This document shows positions 45,596-54,279 of a stretch of 64,000 bases of DNA, one piece after another (position 1 is the first letter of the stretch; every line of letters begins with the position of its first letter). The notes beneath the pieces were generated by a model, which worked only from the letters and a program-made list of their open reading frames with translations, was not told where the DNA came from and searched no databases. The stretch is taken from contig DDDG01000003.1 in the NCBI GenBank assembly GCA_002336245.1, positions 255,352 through 319,351 of the forward strand, read 5' to 3'. The DNA is from Flavobacteriales bacterium UBA1986. GTDB taxonomy: Bacteria; Bacteroidota; Bacteroidia; Flavobacteriales_G; Salibacteraceae. A program made the translations under genes and the position numbers.

Positions 45596-46697
45596 CTAGC
45601 CTTCTGCAGGCTGACCACCATTCTCCATTAGGAAACTTTTAATGAATGGGTCTAAATCCCCGTCCATAACAGCTTGAACATTGCTGGTTTCATAATTGGT
45701 TCTTAGATCTTTTACCAACTTATATGGGTGGAAGACGTAGTTGCGAATTTGACTACCCCATTCAATCTTCATTTTGTTGCCCTCAAGCTCGTCTCGATCT
45801 TCTTGACGTTTTCTGATTTCCAATTCGTAGAGTTTTGACTTCAAGAGACTCATCGCATTCGTCTTGTTCTGAAGTTGAGATCTGCTCTCAGTATTTCGGA
45901 TGATGATGCCCGTTGGTTTATGCTCAAGTCGAACTCCAGTTTCTACCTTATTCACGTTTTGCCCACCTGCTCCACCAGATCGAAATGTTTCCCATTGAAT
46001 TTCAGAAGGATTCACATCTATATCGATGGTGTCATCTACAACAGGATAAACGAATATGGAAGCAAAAGAAGTGTGCCTTCTCGCATTTGAATCGAAGGGC
46101 GATATGCGCACCAGTCGATGCACTCCATTTTCGCCCTTCAAGTTTCCGTAGGCGAAGTCACCCTCAATTTCAAGCGTGCAAGATTTAATTCCTGCAACAT
46201 CGCCTCCTTGTCGGTCAACTTCTTTCAGTTTGTAACCTGCCTTTTCAGCCCACATGATGTACATGCGCATTAGCATTTCGGCCCAGTCCTGACTTTCAGT
46301 TCCTCCAGCTCCTGAATTGATTTCAATCACCGCTGAAAGCTCATCGCCTTCGGAAGAAAGCATGTTCTTGAATTCGAGCTCCTCAAATTTGGCAGAAGTC
46401 TTTTCGTGAGCAGCATTGAGCTCCTCCTCTTCCACTTCGCCTTCTTGAAAAAATTCGAACAATACTTTGAGGTCCTCCAAGGAGGTCTCGACCACTTCAT
46501 AAGCTTCAACCCAGAATTTCTTCTTGGTTATCTCCTTAAGAATGGCCTCTGCTTTTTTAGGATCATCCCAGAATTTAGGGTCGTGCGTTTGCTGCTCTTC
46601 ATCATGAATCAGTTCACGTCGATGAGCAACGTCAAAGATGCCCCCTTAACGCTTCCAGGCGTCCAGCTAGATGGTCTAGCGTGTCTTGATTTATCAT
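45596..46697 (-). CDS. prfB: Peptide chain release factor 2, made by +1 programmed frameshift, 366 residues
   Basis: Releases peptides at UGA and UAA. The first frame starts with ATG at 46697 and reads MINQDTLDHLAGRLEALRGH then L, ending at an in-frame TGA at 46632-46634. A +1 shift there continues as DVAHRRELIHDEEQQTHDPK and then joins the long 299-residue frame. The GGQ motif is in RSGGAGGQNVNKVETGVR; the tripeptide determinant region is in RISPFDSNARRHTSFASI. The ATG shares bases with the recX stop (TGATG). Taking only the 299-residue frame would miss the N-terminal domain. Confidence 0.96.
46631..46646 (-). promoter_or_regulatory. prfB programmed +1 frameshift site
   Basis: On the minus strand the site reads AGGGGGCATCTTTGAC: a Shine-Dalgarno-like AGGGGG, a 3-base spacer, the slippery CTT and the UGA stop followed by C. 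It has the same arrangement as the classical RF2 autoregulatory site: low RF2 slows termination at UGA and favours the shift. Confidence 0.95.
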
Positions 46698-47164
46698 CAG
46701 TTAAATTGATACTCGTTTACAATCTCCCAAACCGAAGAATCTTCAAATCCTTTGGCTCGCAAATATGACACAATATGCGCTTTCTTCTGCATCCCCTTCT
46801 TCTTGACTTTGGGCATTTTATTGTCCACCAGACGACGAATGAGATTCAAGTAGTCGTCGTGGTCAATTTCTTTTAAACCCTCCTCAATCAGCTGACTTGA
46901 AATTCCTTTGGTTCGGAGGCTCATTCTAATTTTAACCTTCCCCCATTTATTGCTGAGGAATTTTGAGCGCACCATCATCCTCGCAAATCGGGCGTCATCA
47001 ATAATTTTAAGCTCAAGAAATTCTTTAAGAATCTTTTCGGCTTCGGCTTCTTGAAGTTCTAATTCAATCGCTTTATCCAATAATTCCTTTGAAGAACGCT
47101 CCCGCCGGGCGCAATAGTGATGAAGTCTAGACCGGGCATTTTTTACAAATTCTTCCCGTTCCAT
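46697..47164 (-). CDS. recX: Regulatory protein RecX, 155 residues
   Basis: A small helical protein that binds RecA filaments and limits their activity. RecX features are RLHHYCARRERSSKELLDKA at the N-terminus, IIDDARFARMMVRSKF in the middle and a repeat of three-helix units with KKAHIVSYLRAKGF near the end. It lies between rng (six-base gap) and prfB (TGATG overlap). recA is not in the window. Confidence 0.9.
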   Translation of the reverse strand: MEREEFVKNARSRLHHYCARRERSSKELLDKAIELELQEAEAEKILKEFLELKIIDDARFARMMVRSKFLSNKWGKVKIRMSLRTKGISSQLIEEGLKEIDHDDYLNLIRRLVDNKMPKVKKKGMQKKAHIVSYLRAKGFEDSSVWEIVNEYQFN

Positions 47165-47170
47165 TCGCTC

Positions 47171-48721
47171 TTAGAACTTGAGCAAATTTCCGTCCTTATC
47201 CATCAATTGAAACTTCACCAAGGGCAGTGCATAGGATGCTTTCACGTTGATCCACCTGCCGTGAGCCGTGTACCATTTACGTTGGTAAGAGTTAAAACTC
47301 CTCTTCAAGTATGCATCAATGAAAGGATGCACACTGAGTTGAATCTTCCCCTTGTAACTGGCGCAAGCTTTCAGTACGTATGATTCAATCTGATCAATAA
47401 TCAGTATGGTGGCCTGAACTTCCTTTTTACCACCGTCTGCAGTAGGAATGTACTCAGTAGTTTTGATGTCCATTTCTGGACGAACTCTTTGACGCGTGAT
47501 TTGAACCAACCCGAATTTACTCGGAGGAAGAATGTGGTGCTTTGCACGATCGGTTTTCATGAACTCCTTGAGCTGATTCACCAACTCCTTTCTGTTCTCT
47601 GCCTTTTGCATATCGATGAAGTCAATGACAATGATTCCACCCATATCTCGCAAGCGAAGCTGACGAGCAATTTCTTCTGCAGCTTCAAGATTTACCTTCA
47701 GTGCGTTTTGCTCCTGGTTGTCAATTTTCTTCGACGTATTTCCAGAGTTCACATCTACTACGTGAAGCGCTTCCGTATGCTCGATCACCAAGTATGCACC
47801 AGAATGCATGGTTACATTCTTACCAAAAGCACCCTTAATTTGCTTCTCAATGTTGAAGAAATCAAAAATTGGAATGTTCCCTTTGTATATGTTGATGATG
47901 TCTTTGCGCTCCGGAGCAATACTTTCCAAATATTCCTTCAAATCATAAAAGAGCACTTCATCATTGATGTAAACTTTATTGAAATCTGGGCTCAGCATAT
48001 CGCGCAAAAAGGCAGCACTTCTATTGAGTTCAGAAAGAACTTTGAAAGGCGGTTGTTTATCCTTCATGGTTTCATGAAGCTCAACCCATTTCTGGTAAAG
48101 GTCTTTAAGATCCTTATCGAGTTCTGCAACCTTCTTACTCTCAGCTACAGTTCTGATAATCACTCCGAAATTCTTCGGCTTGATGCTCTGAATCAAAGTG
48201 CGCAAACGTTCGCGTTCGCGGCGGCTCCGAATCTTTTGAGAGACAGAAATCTTATTTGAAAAGGGAACCAATACCAAGAACCTTCCAGCTAAACTTAGCT
48301 CAGAAGAAATCCTTGGGCCTTTCGTAGAGATAGGCTCCTTGGTTATTTGAACAAGAATGGATTGGTTCTGCTTTAGAACCTCTTCTATCTTACCCCCTTT
48401 ATCGATGTCTTTCTCTTGACGAAAATTATCAAGAGAGCCACCCGGCACTTTACCCTTACGGATCAGTTCGGTTAGCTTGTGCAACGATTTGACTTGTGGA
48501 CCTAAGTCCAAATAATGCAGGAATGCATCTTTCTCATATCCCACATCTACAAATGCTGCATTCAGTCCGGTAGTCAATTTCTTGACTTTCCCGAGGTAGA
48601 AATCACCGACTGAGTACTCATTTTGAGGTACTTCAGTCTGAAGCTCAATAAGTCGCTTGTTATCCAGTAAGGCGATTCGGACCTCGGAGGCTGTAACATT
48701 AATTACTAGCTCCTTGCTCAC
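47171..48721 (-). CDS. rng: Ribonuclease G / E family endoribonuclease, 516 residues
   Basis: Processes rRNA ends and decays mRNA. An S1-like domain sits near VGDFYLGKVKKLTTGLNAAF, with VDVGYEKDAFLHYLDLG. The catalytic RNase E/G core follows, with magnesium-binding aspartates in HVVDVNSGNTSKK and IIVIDFIDMQ, and KFGLVQITRQRVRP afterwards. The size suits RNase G rather than the long RNase E; no long disordered tail is present. Confidence 0.95.
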   Translation of the reverse strand: MSKELVINVTASEVRIALLDNKRLIELQTEVPQNEYSVGDFYLGKVKKLTTGLNAAFVDVGYEKDAFLHYLDLGPQVKSLHKLTELIRKGKVPGGSLDNFRQEKDIDKGGKIEEVLKQNQSILVQITKEPISTKGPRISSELSLAGRFLVLVPFSNKISVSQKIRSRRERERLRTLIQSIKPKNFGVIIRTVAESKKVAELDKDLKDLYQKWVELHETMKDKQPPFKVLSELNRSAAFLRDMLSPDFNKVYINDEVLFYDLKEYLESIAPERKDIINIYKGNIPIFDFFNIEKQIKGAFGKNVTMHSGAYLVIEHTEALHVVDVNSGNTSKKIDNQEQNALKVNLEAAEEIARQLRLRDMGGIIVIDFIDMQKAENRKELVNQLKEFMKTDRAKHHILPPSKFGLVQITRQRVRPEMDIKTTEYIPTADGGKKEVQATILIIDQIESYVLKACASYKGKIQLSVHPFIDAYLKRSFNSYQRKWYTAHGRWINVKASYALPLVKFQLMDKDGNLLKF

Positions 48722-48757
48722 GGCACTAAGTTTTAGTGACTAGAGCCCACCAGTGCC

Positions 48758-48850
48758 CTACTTCTTACGCTTATGACGATTCTTTCTCAAGCGTTTTTTT
48801 CTCTTGTGAGTCGAGATCTTATGACGTTTTCTCTTCTTACCGCTAGGCAT
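48758..48850 (-). CDS. Very small basic protein, 30 residues
   Basis: ATG at 48850, TAG at 48758-48760. The product is MPSGKKRKRHKISTHKRKKR followed by LRKNRHKRKK, over 60% Lys, Arg or His. I recall near-identical small basic proteins being widespread in Bacteroidota. The composition suggests a protein buried in rRNA, that is, a ribosomal or ribosome-associated peptide, but that is inference. It lies 10 bases after the TPR gene and 36 bases before rng, inside the HU-to-prfB unit. Confidence 0.8.
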   Translation of the reverse strand: MPSGKKRKRHKISTHKRKKRLRKNRHKRKK

Positions 48851-48860
48851 GATTAGGCTC

Positions 48861-49325
48861 TTAAAATTTTTGAATTAATTCGCGAACCTCATCCTTGAGC
48901 TTTTCATCAGCTGAAACCTCAAGGAATCGTTCAAAGTACTTCTTAGCTTCTTCTCGTTCGCCAAGTTCCACTTGGCTTTGTGCTGCATAAAAAAGTGCAG
49001 CCTCCATGTTTGCATCCTGCTCTAAAACTGATTCGAAACGCCAAATTGCTTTGTCGAACTGTCCCGATTGCATGGAAAACATTCCCATACGCATCAAGGC
49101 TTCAACATTCTTTGGGTCTTCCTGCAGAACTTCTCTAAGCATCATGATTCCGGCCATTGGATTATCGCCTTCTACCAAACTCACTGCTGAATCTATTTTA
49201 GCATCGAGTTCACTAATTTGAGGGCTAGCATCCTTGGCTTCCTGTTGAGTAGGAAGAATCATCAACACCACAAGTGCAATACCTGCGGCTCCAATTCCAA
49301 ACCATTGTGCTTTTGAGAACGACAT
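48861..49325 (-). CDS. Membrane-anchored TPR protein, 154 residues
   Basis: An N-terminal membrane helix (FGIGAAGIALVVLMILPT, residues about 9-26) is followed by two to three TPR units, such as VEALMRMGMFSMQSGQFDKA and AALFYAAQSQVELGEREEAK. The repeats most likely face the periplasm. The partner is unknown. It starts four bases after the HU gene ends. Confidence 0.82.
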   Translation of the reverse strand: MSFSKAQWFGIGAAGIALVVLMILPTQQEAKDASPQISELDAKIDSAVSLVEGDNPMAGIMMLREVLQEDPKNVEALMRMGMFSMQSGQFDKAIWRFESVLEQDANMEAALFYAAQSQVELGEREEAKKYFERFLEVSADEKLKDEVRELIQKF

Positions 49326-49329
49326 GAAT

Positions 49330-49620
49330 TTACTTAACAGAAACTTTATCCTTAACCTGATTCACAAACGACTTCGCCGGTTTAAAGGCTGGGATGTTAT
49401 GAGCTGGTATTACAATGCTCGTATTCTTGGAAATATTACGGCCTGTCTTCTCAGCACGAGTCTTCACAATGAAAGAACCGAAACCTCGGAGGTATACATT
49501 TTCACCCTCGCTTAAGCTTCCTTTAACTTCTTCCATGAAGGCCTCTACTGTCGCCAACACAACCATTTTCTCAATTCCCGTCTTCTCTGAAATATCTGCT
49601 ACAATTTCCGCTTTCGTCAT
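49330..49620 (-). CDS. HU/IHF-family DNA-binding protein, 96 residues
   Basis: A nucleoid protein that bends DNA as a dimer. MTKAEIVADISEKTGIEK starts the helical body, VYLRGFGSFIVKTRAEKTGR contains the HU signature and beta arm, and NIPAFKPAKSFVNQVKDKV closes the fold. It heads the run HU-TPR-small basic protein-rng-recX-prfB and has a good promoter in front. Confidence 0.95.
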   Translation of the reverse strand: MTKAEIVADISEKTGIEKMVVLATVEAFMEEVKGSLSEGENVYLRGFGSFIVKTRAEKTGRNISKNTSIVIPAHNIPAFKPAKSFVNQVKDKVSVK

Positions 49621-49677
49621 CTGTTTTCCTGTTTTTCAGCTTCTAATGTTATTTTGGCTGTCCGAAAAGGAGGCGGC

Positions 49678-49706
49678 AAATATAGTCGAATTTGCAAACC
49701 GCCAAC
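49678..49706 (-). promoter_or_regulatory. Promoter of the HU-to-prfB run, TTG-N18-TATATTTG
   Basis: On the minus strand TTG (49704-49706) precedes TATATTTG (49678-49685) by 18 bases; a second TTG three bases further upstream gives a spacing of 21. It leaves a leader of about 50 bases before the HU ATG. The region is shared with the divergent mutY gene, for which I see no box. Confidence 0.6.
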
Positions 49707-49746
49707 AAGACATGATAATCAAAGTTTTTGCCTAATAATCAAGCAG

Positions 49747-50808
49747 TTGAATACAATTCCAAACACGCTCATAGACTGGTACACGGCGCATCGACGGGAC
49801 TTACCTTGGAGAAAAACGAAAGATCCCTATGCCATCTTGCTTTCGGAAATCATACTTCAACAGACAAGAGTTGACCAAGGATTGGATTATTATCATCGCT
49901 TTCTTGAGACATTTCCAGAAGTTTCCGATTTGGCCTCGGCAAGTGAACAAGAGGTGCTGAACCTTTGGCAAGGTTTGGGATATTACTCGAGAGCAAGGAA
50001 CTTGCATAAAGCTGCAAAAAGAATTGTGGAATTAAATAGTTTCCCCGATACATCTTCTGAACTTTTGAAATTGCCCGGAGTTGGTCCTTATACTTCAGCT
50101 GCCATTGCTTCCTTTGCCTTCGACGAAGTCATTCCCGTTCTAGACGGAAACGTTTTTAGGTTCATCGCGAGGTTGCTGTGCATTGAAGCCGACCCCTCAA
50201 ATGAACAGGCCAAAAAAGTAATTAGAACTTTCCTTGAGAGTATTATACCCAAAGAGGATGCAGCCTCATTCAATCAGGCGCTGATGGAGTTTGGCTCGCT
50301 TCAGTGCAAACCTCAAAAACCAAACTGCGAAACTTGCCCTTTGAATTCTGAATGCATAGCCTTCAAACAATCGAAAGTGAGTTCCATTCCCTTAAAAAAG
50401 GAAAAACCTAAACGTCGAAAAAGGTATTTCAACTATCTAGTAGTTCTTGAAAATGGGAAGATCTTAGTTCAACAAAGAGGTGGGGCCGACATCTGGGAAA
50501 ATATGTTTGAATTTCCTCTCATAGAAAGCTTAGAAGCTCTTGACATCGAAGACCTAGCTCCTCTTATTCCAAATGATATTTTGAAGAATGCCAGCGTTGG
50601 CAGATACTTCAGAAGAAAGAAACATTTATTGAGTCACCAGGAAATTTACAGCACCTTTTTAGTTCTTAACCTTGACAAAGAGGTCTCTATTGAAGGAAAA
50701 AAATGGATTCCTTTTGCTGAATTGGAGGATCATCCTTTCCCTCGAATCATTGATAAGTTTTTGGAAGAGAACTCGCTGCTGGAGGGCAAAAACCCTAGAT
50801 TTGTTTGA
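49747..50808 (+). CDS. mutY: A/G-specific adenine glycosylase MutY, 353 residues
   Basis: Removes adenine opposite 8-oxoguanine. The N-terminal catalytic domain has DLPWRKTKDPYAILLSEIIL, QQTRVDQ and the helix-hairpin-helix LPGVGPYTSAAIASFAF followed by VLDGNVFRF with the catalytic Asp. The iron-sulfur ligands are in CKPQKPNCETCPLNSEC (C-x6-C-x2-C-x5-C). A NUDIX-like C-terminal domain recognises 8-oxoG. There is no ATG; TTG at 49747 gives LNTIPNTLIDWYTAHRRDLP, the expected start. It leads mutY-ssb-gldE-gldD, an order I know from flavobacteria. Confidence 0.95.
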   Translation: MNTIPNTLIDWYTAHRRDLPWRKTKDPYAILLSEIILQQTRVDQGLDYYHRFLETFPEVSDLASASEQEVLNLWQGLGYYSRARNLHKAAKRIVELNSFPDTSSELLKLPGVGPYTSAAIASFAFDEVIPVLDGNVFRFIARLLCIEADPSNEQAKKVIRTFLESIIPKEDAASFNQALMEFGSLQCKPQKPNCETCPLNSECIAFKQSKVSSIPLKKEKPKRRKRYFNYLVVLENGKILVQQRGGADIWENMFEFPLIESLEALDIEDLAPLIPNDILKNASVGRYFRRKKHLLSHQEIYSTFLVLNLDKEVSIEGKKWIPFAELEDHPFPRIIDKFLEENSLLEGKNPRFV

Positions 50809-50819
50809 AATAATAAACA

Positions 50820-51278
50820 ATGGCCGGTAGCGTAAACAAAGTCATACTCATTGGAAATTTAGGCAAGGACCCTGAAATTCACTATTTTGAAGAAAACAGA
50901 GGTGTGGCTCGATTTACAATGGCTACTACGGAATCGTACAAGGATAAAAGTGGTGAGCGTCAGGAACAAACTGAATGGCACAACATCACCATTTGGCGTC
51001 CTGGTTTAGTGGGACTTGCAGAGCAATACCTCAAGAAAGGCAGTAAGCTTTATGTCGAAGGAAAACTTCGCACCCGCAGTTGGGAAGACGACAACAAAAA
51101 CACCCGATACACTACTGAAATTGTTGTCGACAACTTGACCTTTTTAGGCTCGGCAAGCGGGTCAGGTGGAAACGAGCGTTCAGGATCCTCTGCTTCTGCT
51201 CCCCCCCAGCAAAAGCCAGTACCGGCGAACAATGAATCATCTAAACCAAGTGCAGAAGAAGATGATTTACCCTTCTAA
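50820..51278 (+). CDS. ssb: Single-stranded DNA-binding protein, 152 residues
   Basis: The OB-fold starts MAGSVNKVILIGNLGKDPEI and includes TEWHNITIWRPGLVGLAEQY. A Gly/Ser/Pro-rich linker leads to the acidic tip EEDDLPF that recruits partner proteins. It lies eleven bases after mutY. SSB protects single strands in replication and repair. Confidence 0.97.
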   Translation: MAGSVNKVILIGNLGKDPEIHYFEENRGVARFTMATTESYKDKSGERQEQTEWHNITIWRPGLVGLAEQYLKKGSKLYVEGKLRTRSWEDDNKNTRYTTEIVVDNLTFLGSASGSGGNERSGSSASAPPQQKPVPANNESSKPSAEEDDLPF

Positions 51279-51293
51279 CGAATACATGAACAT

Positions 51294-52625
51294 TTGGAAG
51301 TTCCAAGTATAGTTCTCGACCAGGCCCTCCTACTATCCATATTTGTCGGCTTTAGCCTTCGTTCGATTATCTTTTTCTTAATAATCCTCGTTTTACTTTT
51401 GTGCTCAGCACTCATCTCAGGAAGTGAAGTAGCCTTCTTTTCTTTAGACCCTGCTGACTTAAGACGCGTTGATCAATCGGAGGCCAAAGTCTCTTTTGTA
51501 ATTGCCGACCTCTTAAAGGAACCCGAAAAACTTTTGGCCACGATACTTATCGCGAACAACTTCGTCAATATAGCCATGGTAATTCTCAGCTCAATGCTAA
51601 CATCGGAAGTATTTGATTTTACCGAATACCCAATCGCCGGCTTCCTTTTTCAGGTGCTCCTGATCACTTTTATTCTATTGCTCTTTGGTGAGGTGGTTCC
51701 AAAAATTTATGCGAACAACTTCTCCTTGCGTCTAAGCGCTACAATGGCAGTCCCAATGCGCTATCTTCAAAAAGGACTTTCACCAATTAGCTCACTTCTT
51801 GTAAAATCCACAAAAGTGTTCGAGAAAGGGCTCATACGAAACGAGCACATTTCTGTCGATAATTTAACCCACGCCCTTGAAATTACAAGCGACTCGTACA
51901 TAGATAAGGATGAAAAAAAGATCCTAGAAGGAATTGTAAAATTCGGCAACACCGACGTGAAGCAAATCATGAAAGCTCGGATGGATGTGGTGGCTGTTGA
52001 AGAGAAAAGCAACTATCACGAGTTGTTACTAGAACTTGAGCAACTTGGCTATTCTCGGATTCCAGTTTATAAAAACAGCTTTGACCAAATCGCCGGCATC
52101 ATCTACATTAAGGACTTGATTCCGCATTTAGAAAAGCCTCAGGACTTCAACTGGCACGAGCTGATTCGACCGCCATTTTTTGTTCCGGAAAGCAAAAAAA
52201 TTGACGACTTATTGAATGAGTTCCAGGAAAAAAAGATGCACCTCGCCATCGTTGTTGACGAATACGGAGGTACTTCAGGAATCGTAACATTGGAAGACAT
52301 TCTTGAAGAAATAGTTGGAGACATCTCAGACGAGTTCGACAATGAAAACGTGGTGTACTCAAAACTTGATGACAACACCTTCATTTTCGCTGGTAAGACG
52401 CCCCTCAATGACCTCTACAGAATCTTGGATGTTGACGGCGATTTATTCGAAAATGCCAAGGGTGAAAGCGATACCCTAGCTGGCTTTATTATAGAAATCA
52501 CCAAACGCATTCCAGTCAAAAATGAAGTCATTGATTTCCTGAATTTCAATTTCGTCATCGAAGCAGCGGACAAAAGACGGGTGAGCACTATTAAGGTAAC
52601 CATTCGTCGCGAAAATGATGAGTAA
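51294..52625 (+). CDS. gldE: Gliding motility-associated protein GldE (CNNM/CBS family), 443 residues
   Basis: N-terminal CNNM (DUF21) domain with about four membrane helices (IIFFLIILVLLLCSALISGS), then a CBS pair around YSRIPVYKNSFDQIAGIIYI and HLAIVVDEYGGTSGIVTLED, and a C-terminal CorC/HlyC domain. This is the GldE architecture. Its place before gldD supports the name; the family relates to metal-ion transporters, and GldE is known to aid gliding. The start is a TTG at 51294, as no ATG is in frame nearby. Confidence 0.92.
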   Translation: MEVPSIVLDQALLLSIFVGFSLRSIIFFLIILVLLLCSALISGSEVAFFSLDPADLRRVDQSEAKVSFVIADLLKEPEKLLATILIANNFVNIAMVILSSMLTSEVFDFTEYPIAGFLFQVLLITFILLLFGEVVPKIYANNFSLRLSATMAVPMRYLQKGLSPISSLLVKSTKVFEKGLIRNEHISVDNLTHALEITSDSYIDKDEKKILEGIVKFGNTDVKQIMKARMDVVAVEEKSNYHELLLELEQLGYSRIPVYKNSFDQIAGIIYIKDLIPHLEKPQDFNWHELIRPPFFVPESKKIDDLLNEFQEKKMHLAIVVDEYGGTSGIVTLEDILEEIVGDISDEFDNENVVYSKLDDNTFIFAGKTPLNDLYRILDVDGDLFENAKGESDTLAGFIIEITKRIPVKNEVIDFLNFNFVIEAADKRRVSTIKVTIRRENDE

Positions 52626-53199
52626 AGGAATTGCTCTAGCTGTATTTATTTCGCTGATTTTTTCTTCCTGCGAAGAAACCTACAGCCCAAAAAGGATTGG
52701 CTACCATAGAATTGATTTTCCAGAAAAAACTTACGTCGTTCAGGAAATAGATTGCCCAGTTCGATTTCGCAGCCTGAAGCAAACACTTCTGCAGAAAAGA
52801 TCGGATGTTGAAGTTGGCTGTTGGTACAATTTGCATTATCCCGATTATGGCGCTACCATTCACCTTTCTTACCAAGAAATCGACTCAGCGGATCTCAATA
52901 CCCACATTGAAGACAGTCGGAAATTAGCCATGAAGCACATCGTAAAAGCTGACGACATTAAAGAGCGGCTCTTTAAAAACGATGAACGCAAGGTGTATGG
53001 ATTGATATACGATATGGAAGGAAACGTGGCTTCCAATTACCAATTCTTTCTAACCGATAGTACAAACCGTTTCTTTCGAGGGGCTATGTATTTCAATATG
53101 CGCCCAAATGCGGATTCATTGCAACCAGTCACCGACTTTGTGAAAGCCGATTTGGAAGTTCTTATTGAGAGCTTCGAATGGACCGAACTCGGTGATTGA
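52615..53199 (+). CDS. gldD: Gliding motility lipoprotein GldD, 194 residues
   Basis: Lipoprotein signal MSKGIALAVFISLIFSSC with lipobox FSSC. The mature part begins with the GldD-typical YSPKRIGYHRIDFPEKTY and continues VGCWYNLHYPDYGATIHLSY. GldD is needed for gliding and T9SS function in Flavobacterium. The ATG at 52615 overlaps the end of gldE by eleven bases. The gene end overlaps the end of the converging ctaA by 38 bases. Confidence 0.94.
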   Translation: MMSKGIALAVFISLIFSSCEETYSPKRIGYHRIDFPEKTYVVQEIDCPVRFRSLKQTLLQKRSDVEVGCWYNLHYPDYGATIHLSYQEIDSADLNTHIEDSRKLAMKHIVKADDIKERLFKNDERKVYGLIYDMEGNVASNYQFFLTDSTNRFFRGAMYFNMRPNADSLQPVTDFVKADLEVLIESFEWTELGD

Positions 53200-54184
53200 T
53201 CAGGAGATAAAAGAGAATACCAATCGCCAGCGAAGCGAACACCAAATGCAAAGCTTGCATGAAAGGTGGAACACCGAGGTATGCCATCACGATTCCCGAA
53301 ATTGTTTCCAACCCAAGAATTGAAATTAAGAGTAATGGTAGCCTAAGACCATATCCATACTTAAAGAAACGCCACACTACTGATAAATTCAAGAGCAACA
53401 CGAGAATCGAAAATGAGCGGTGAATTGGAAAAATAATGCTCAGTTGCTCAATCCAGCTTTCGCGATTCCCCCCAGCCAATTGATCGGCTATGACATCGAT
53501 CCCTTGGCGAACTTGAGAGCCAAATGCTATTTGGATTAGCGTGACGACCAATGTTAAGAAAAGGAGCGCCTTAAAGCCTTTAGAAATCTCAATGATCGAG
53601 TTTGAGTCTTTGGTGAGGCGATGAATCCAAATCAAGAGACCTACAATTAAGAGTGCGATGATCATATGTACGCTGACGGTGCCAGGGAGTAGGTTTGTGG
53701 AAACCACAATAGAACCAAACCAAGCTTGAAAGCCCATTCCAATCAAGAGAACAAAAGATAGAATTGGAATCAATCTTCGGCTCTTCAAATATCGCAGAGA
53801 CCAAATAAAAAGCGCAAAAACAACTAGACCAGAAAGAGCACCAATCAGTCGATTGATGTATTCGGTATAGGTTTTAAAAACATTGAACTCCTCCTCTTCA
53901 TAGATGGATTCGTCTTCACTGATTCGAGCGGCCATTGCGCCGAAGCCTAACTTTTCAAGTCGAGAAGCGAGCCTTGCGTTTTTCTCAAACCTTTTTGCAG
54001 AGTACTTCTCTTGGTAATCTTCTGGCAGTTGGGTGACATTCGTGGGAGGAATGTATTCACCAAAACATTTCGGCCAGTCGGGACAGCCCATTCCAGATCC
54101 CGTCATTCGAACAACCGCACCAGCCAGTATTACAAGATATACTGAAACCAAACCGACGATAACTAATTTTCTAAAGCCCAGCAT
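53162..54184 (-). CDS. ctaA: Heme A synthase (CtaA/COX15), 340 residues
   Basis: Oxidises heme O to heme A for terminal oxidases. It has eight membrane helices, and the first extracytoplasmic loop carries MTGSGMGCPDWPKCFGEYIP, with the paired cysteines seen in the family. Histidine ligands are likely in VSVHMIIALLIVGLLIWIHR and FPIHRSFSILVLLLN. Length suits the Bacteroidota/COX15 type. Its neighbour ctaB and oxidase genes are not in the window. Confidence 0.93.
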   Translation of the reverse strand: MLGFRKLVIVGLVSVYLVILAGAVVRMTGSGMGCPDWPKCFGEYIPPTNVTQLPEDYQEKYSAKRFEKNARLASRLEKLGFGAMAARISEDESIYEEEEFNVFKTYTEYINRLIGALSGLVVFALFIWSLRYLKSRRLIPILSFVLLIGMGFQAWFGSIVVSTNLLPGTVSVHMIIALLIVGLLIWIHRLTKDSNSIIEISKGFKALLFLTLVVTLIQIAFGSQVRQGIDVIADQLAGGNRESWIEQLSIIFPIHRSFSILVLLLNLSVVWRFFKYGYGLRLPLLLISILGLETISGIVMAYLGVPPFMQALHLVFASLAIGILFYLLINHRVRSIRSSQ

Positions 54185-54225
54185 TTGTAAATCTCAACCG
54201 TTTAGAGCTGCCAAATTGATGGCAT

Positions 54226-54254
54226 AAAAAAGCCCTATGATGAACATAAGGCTA
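54226..54254 (-). terminator. Rho-independent terminator after the heavy-metal-domain gene
   Basis: On the minus strand AGCCTTATG (54246-54254) pairs with CATAGGGCT (54232-54240), one mismatch, followed by a T-run. It lies 26 bases after the stop at 54280 and separates that gene from ctaA. Confidence 0.7.
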
Positions 54255-54279
54255 CAAAGTTAAACCGCTAATGAAACGG

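Noticed and set aside
46327..46697. prfB looked truncated, with only 299 residues in the long frame
   Set aside because: The missing N-terminus is present upstream in another frame and is joined by the classical CTTTGAC programmed frameshift site, so the gene is intact.
47489..48259. 256-residue plus-strand open frame opposite rng
   Set aside because: It is antisense to the conserved catalytic core of RNase G, is rich in improbable residues, and has no promoter or recognisable domain.
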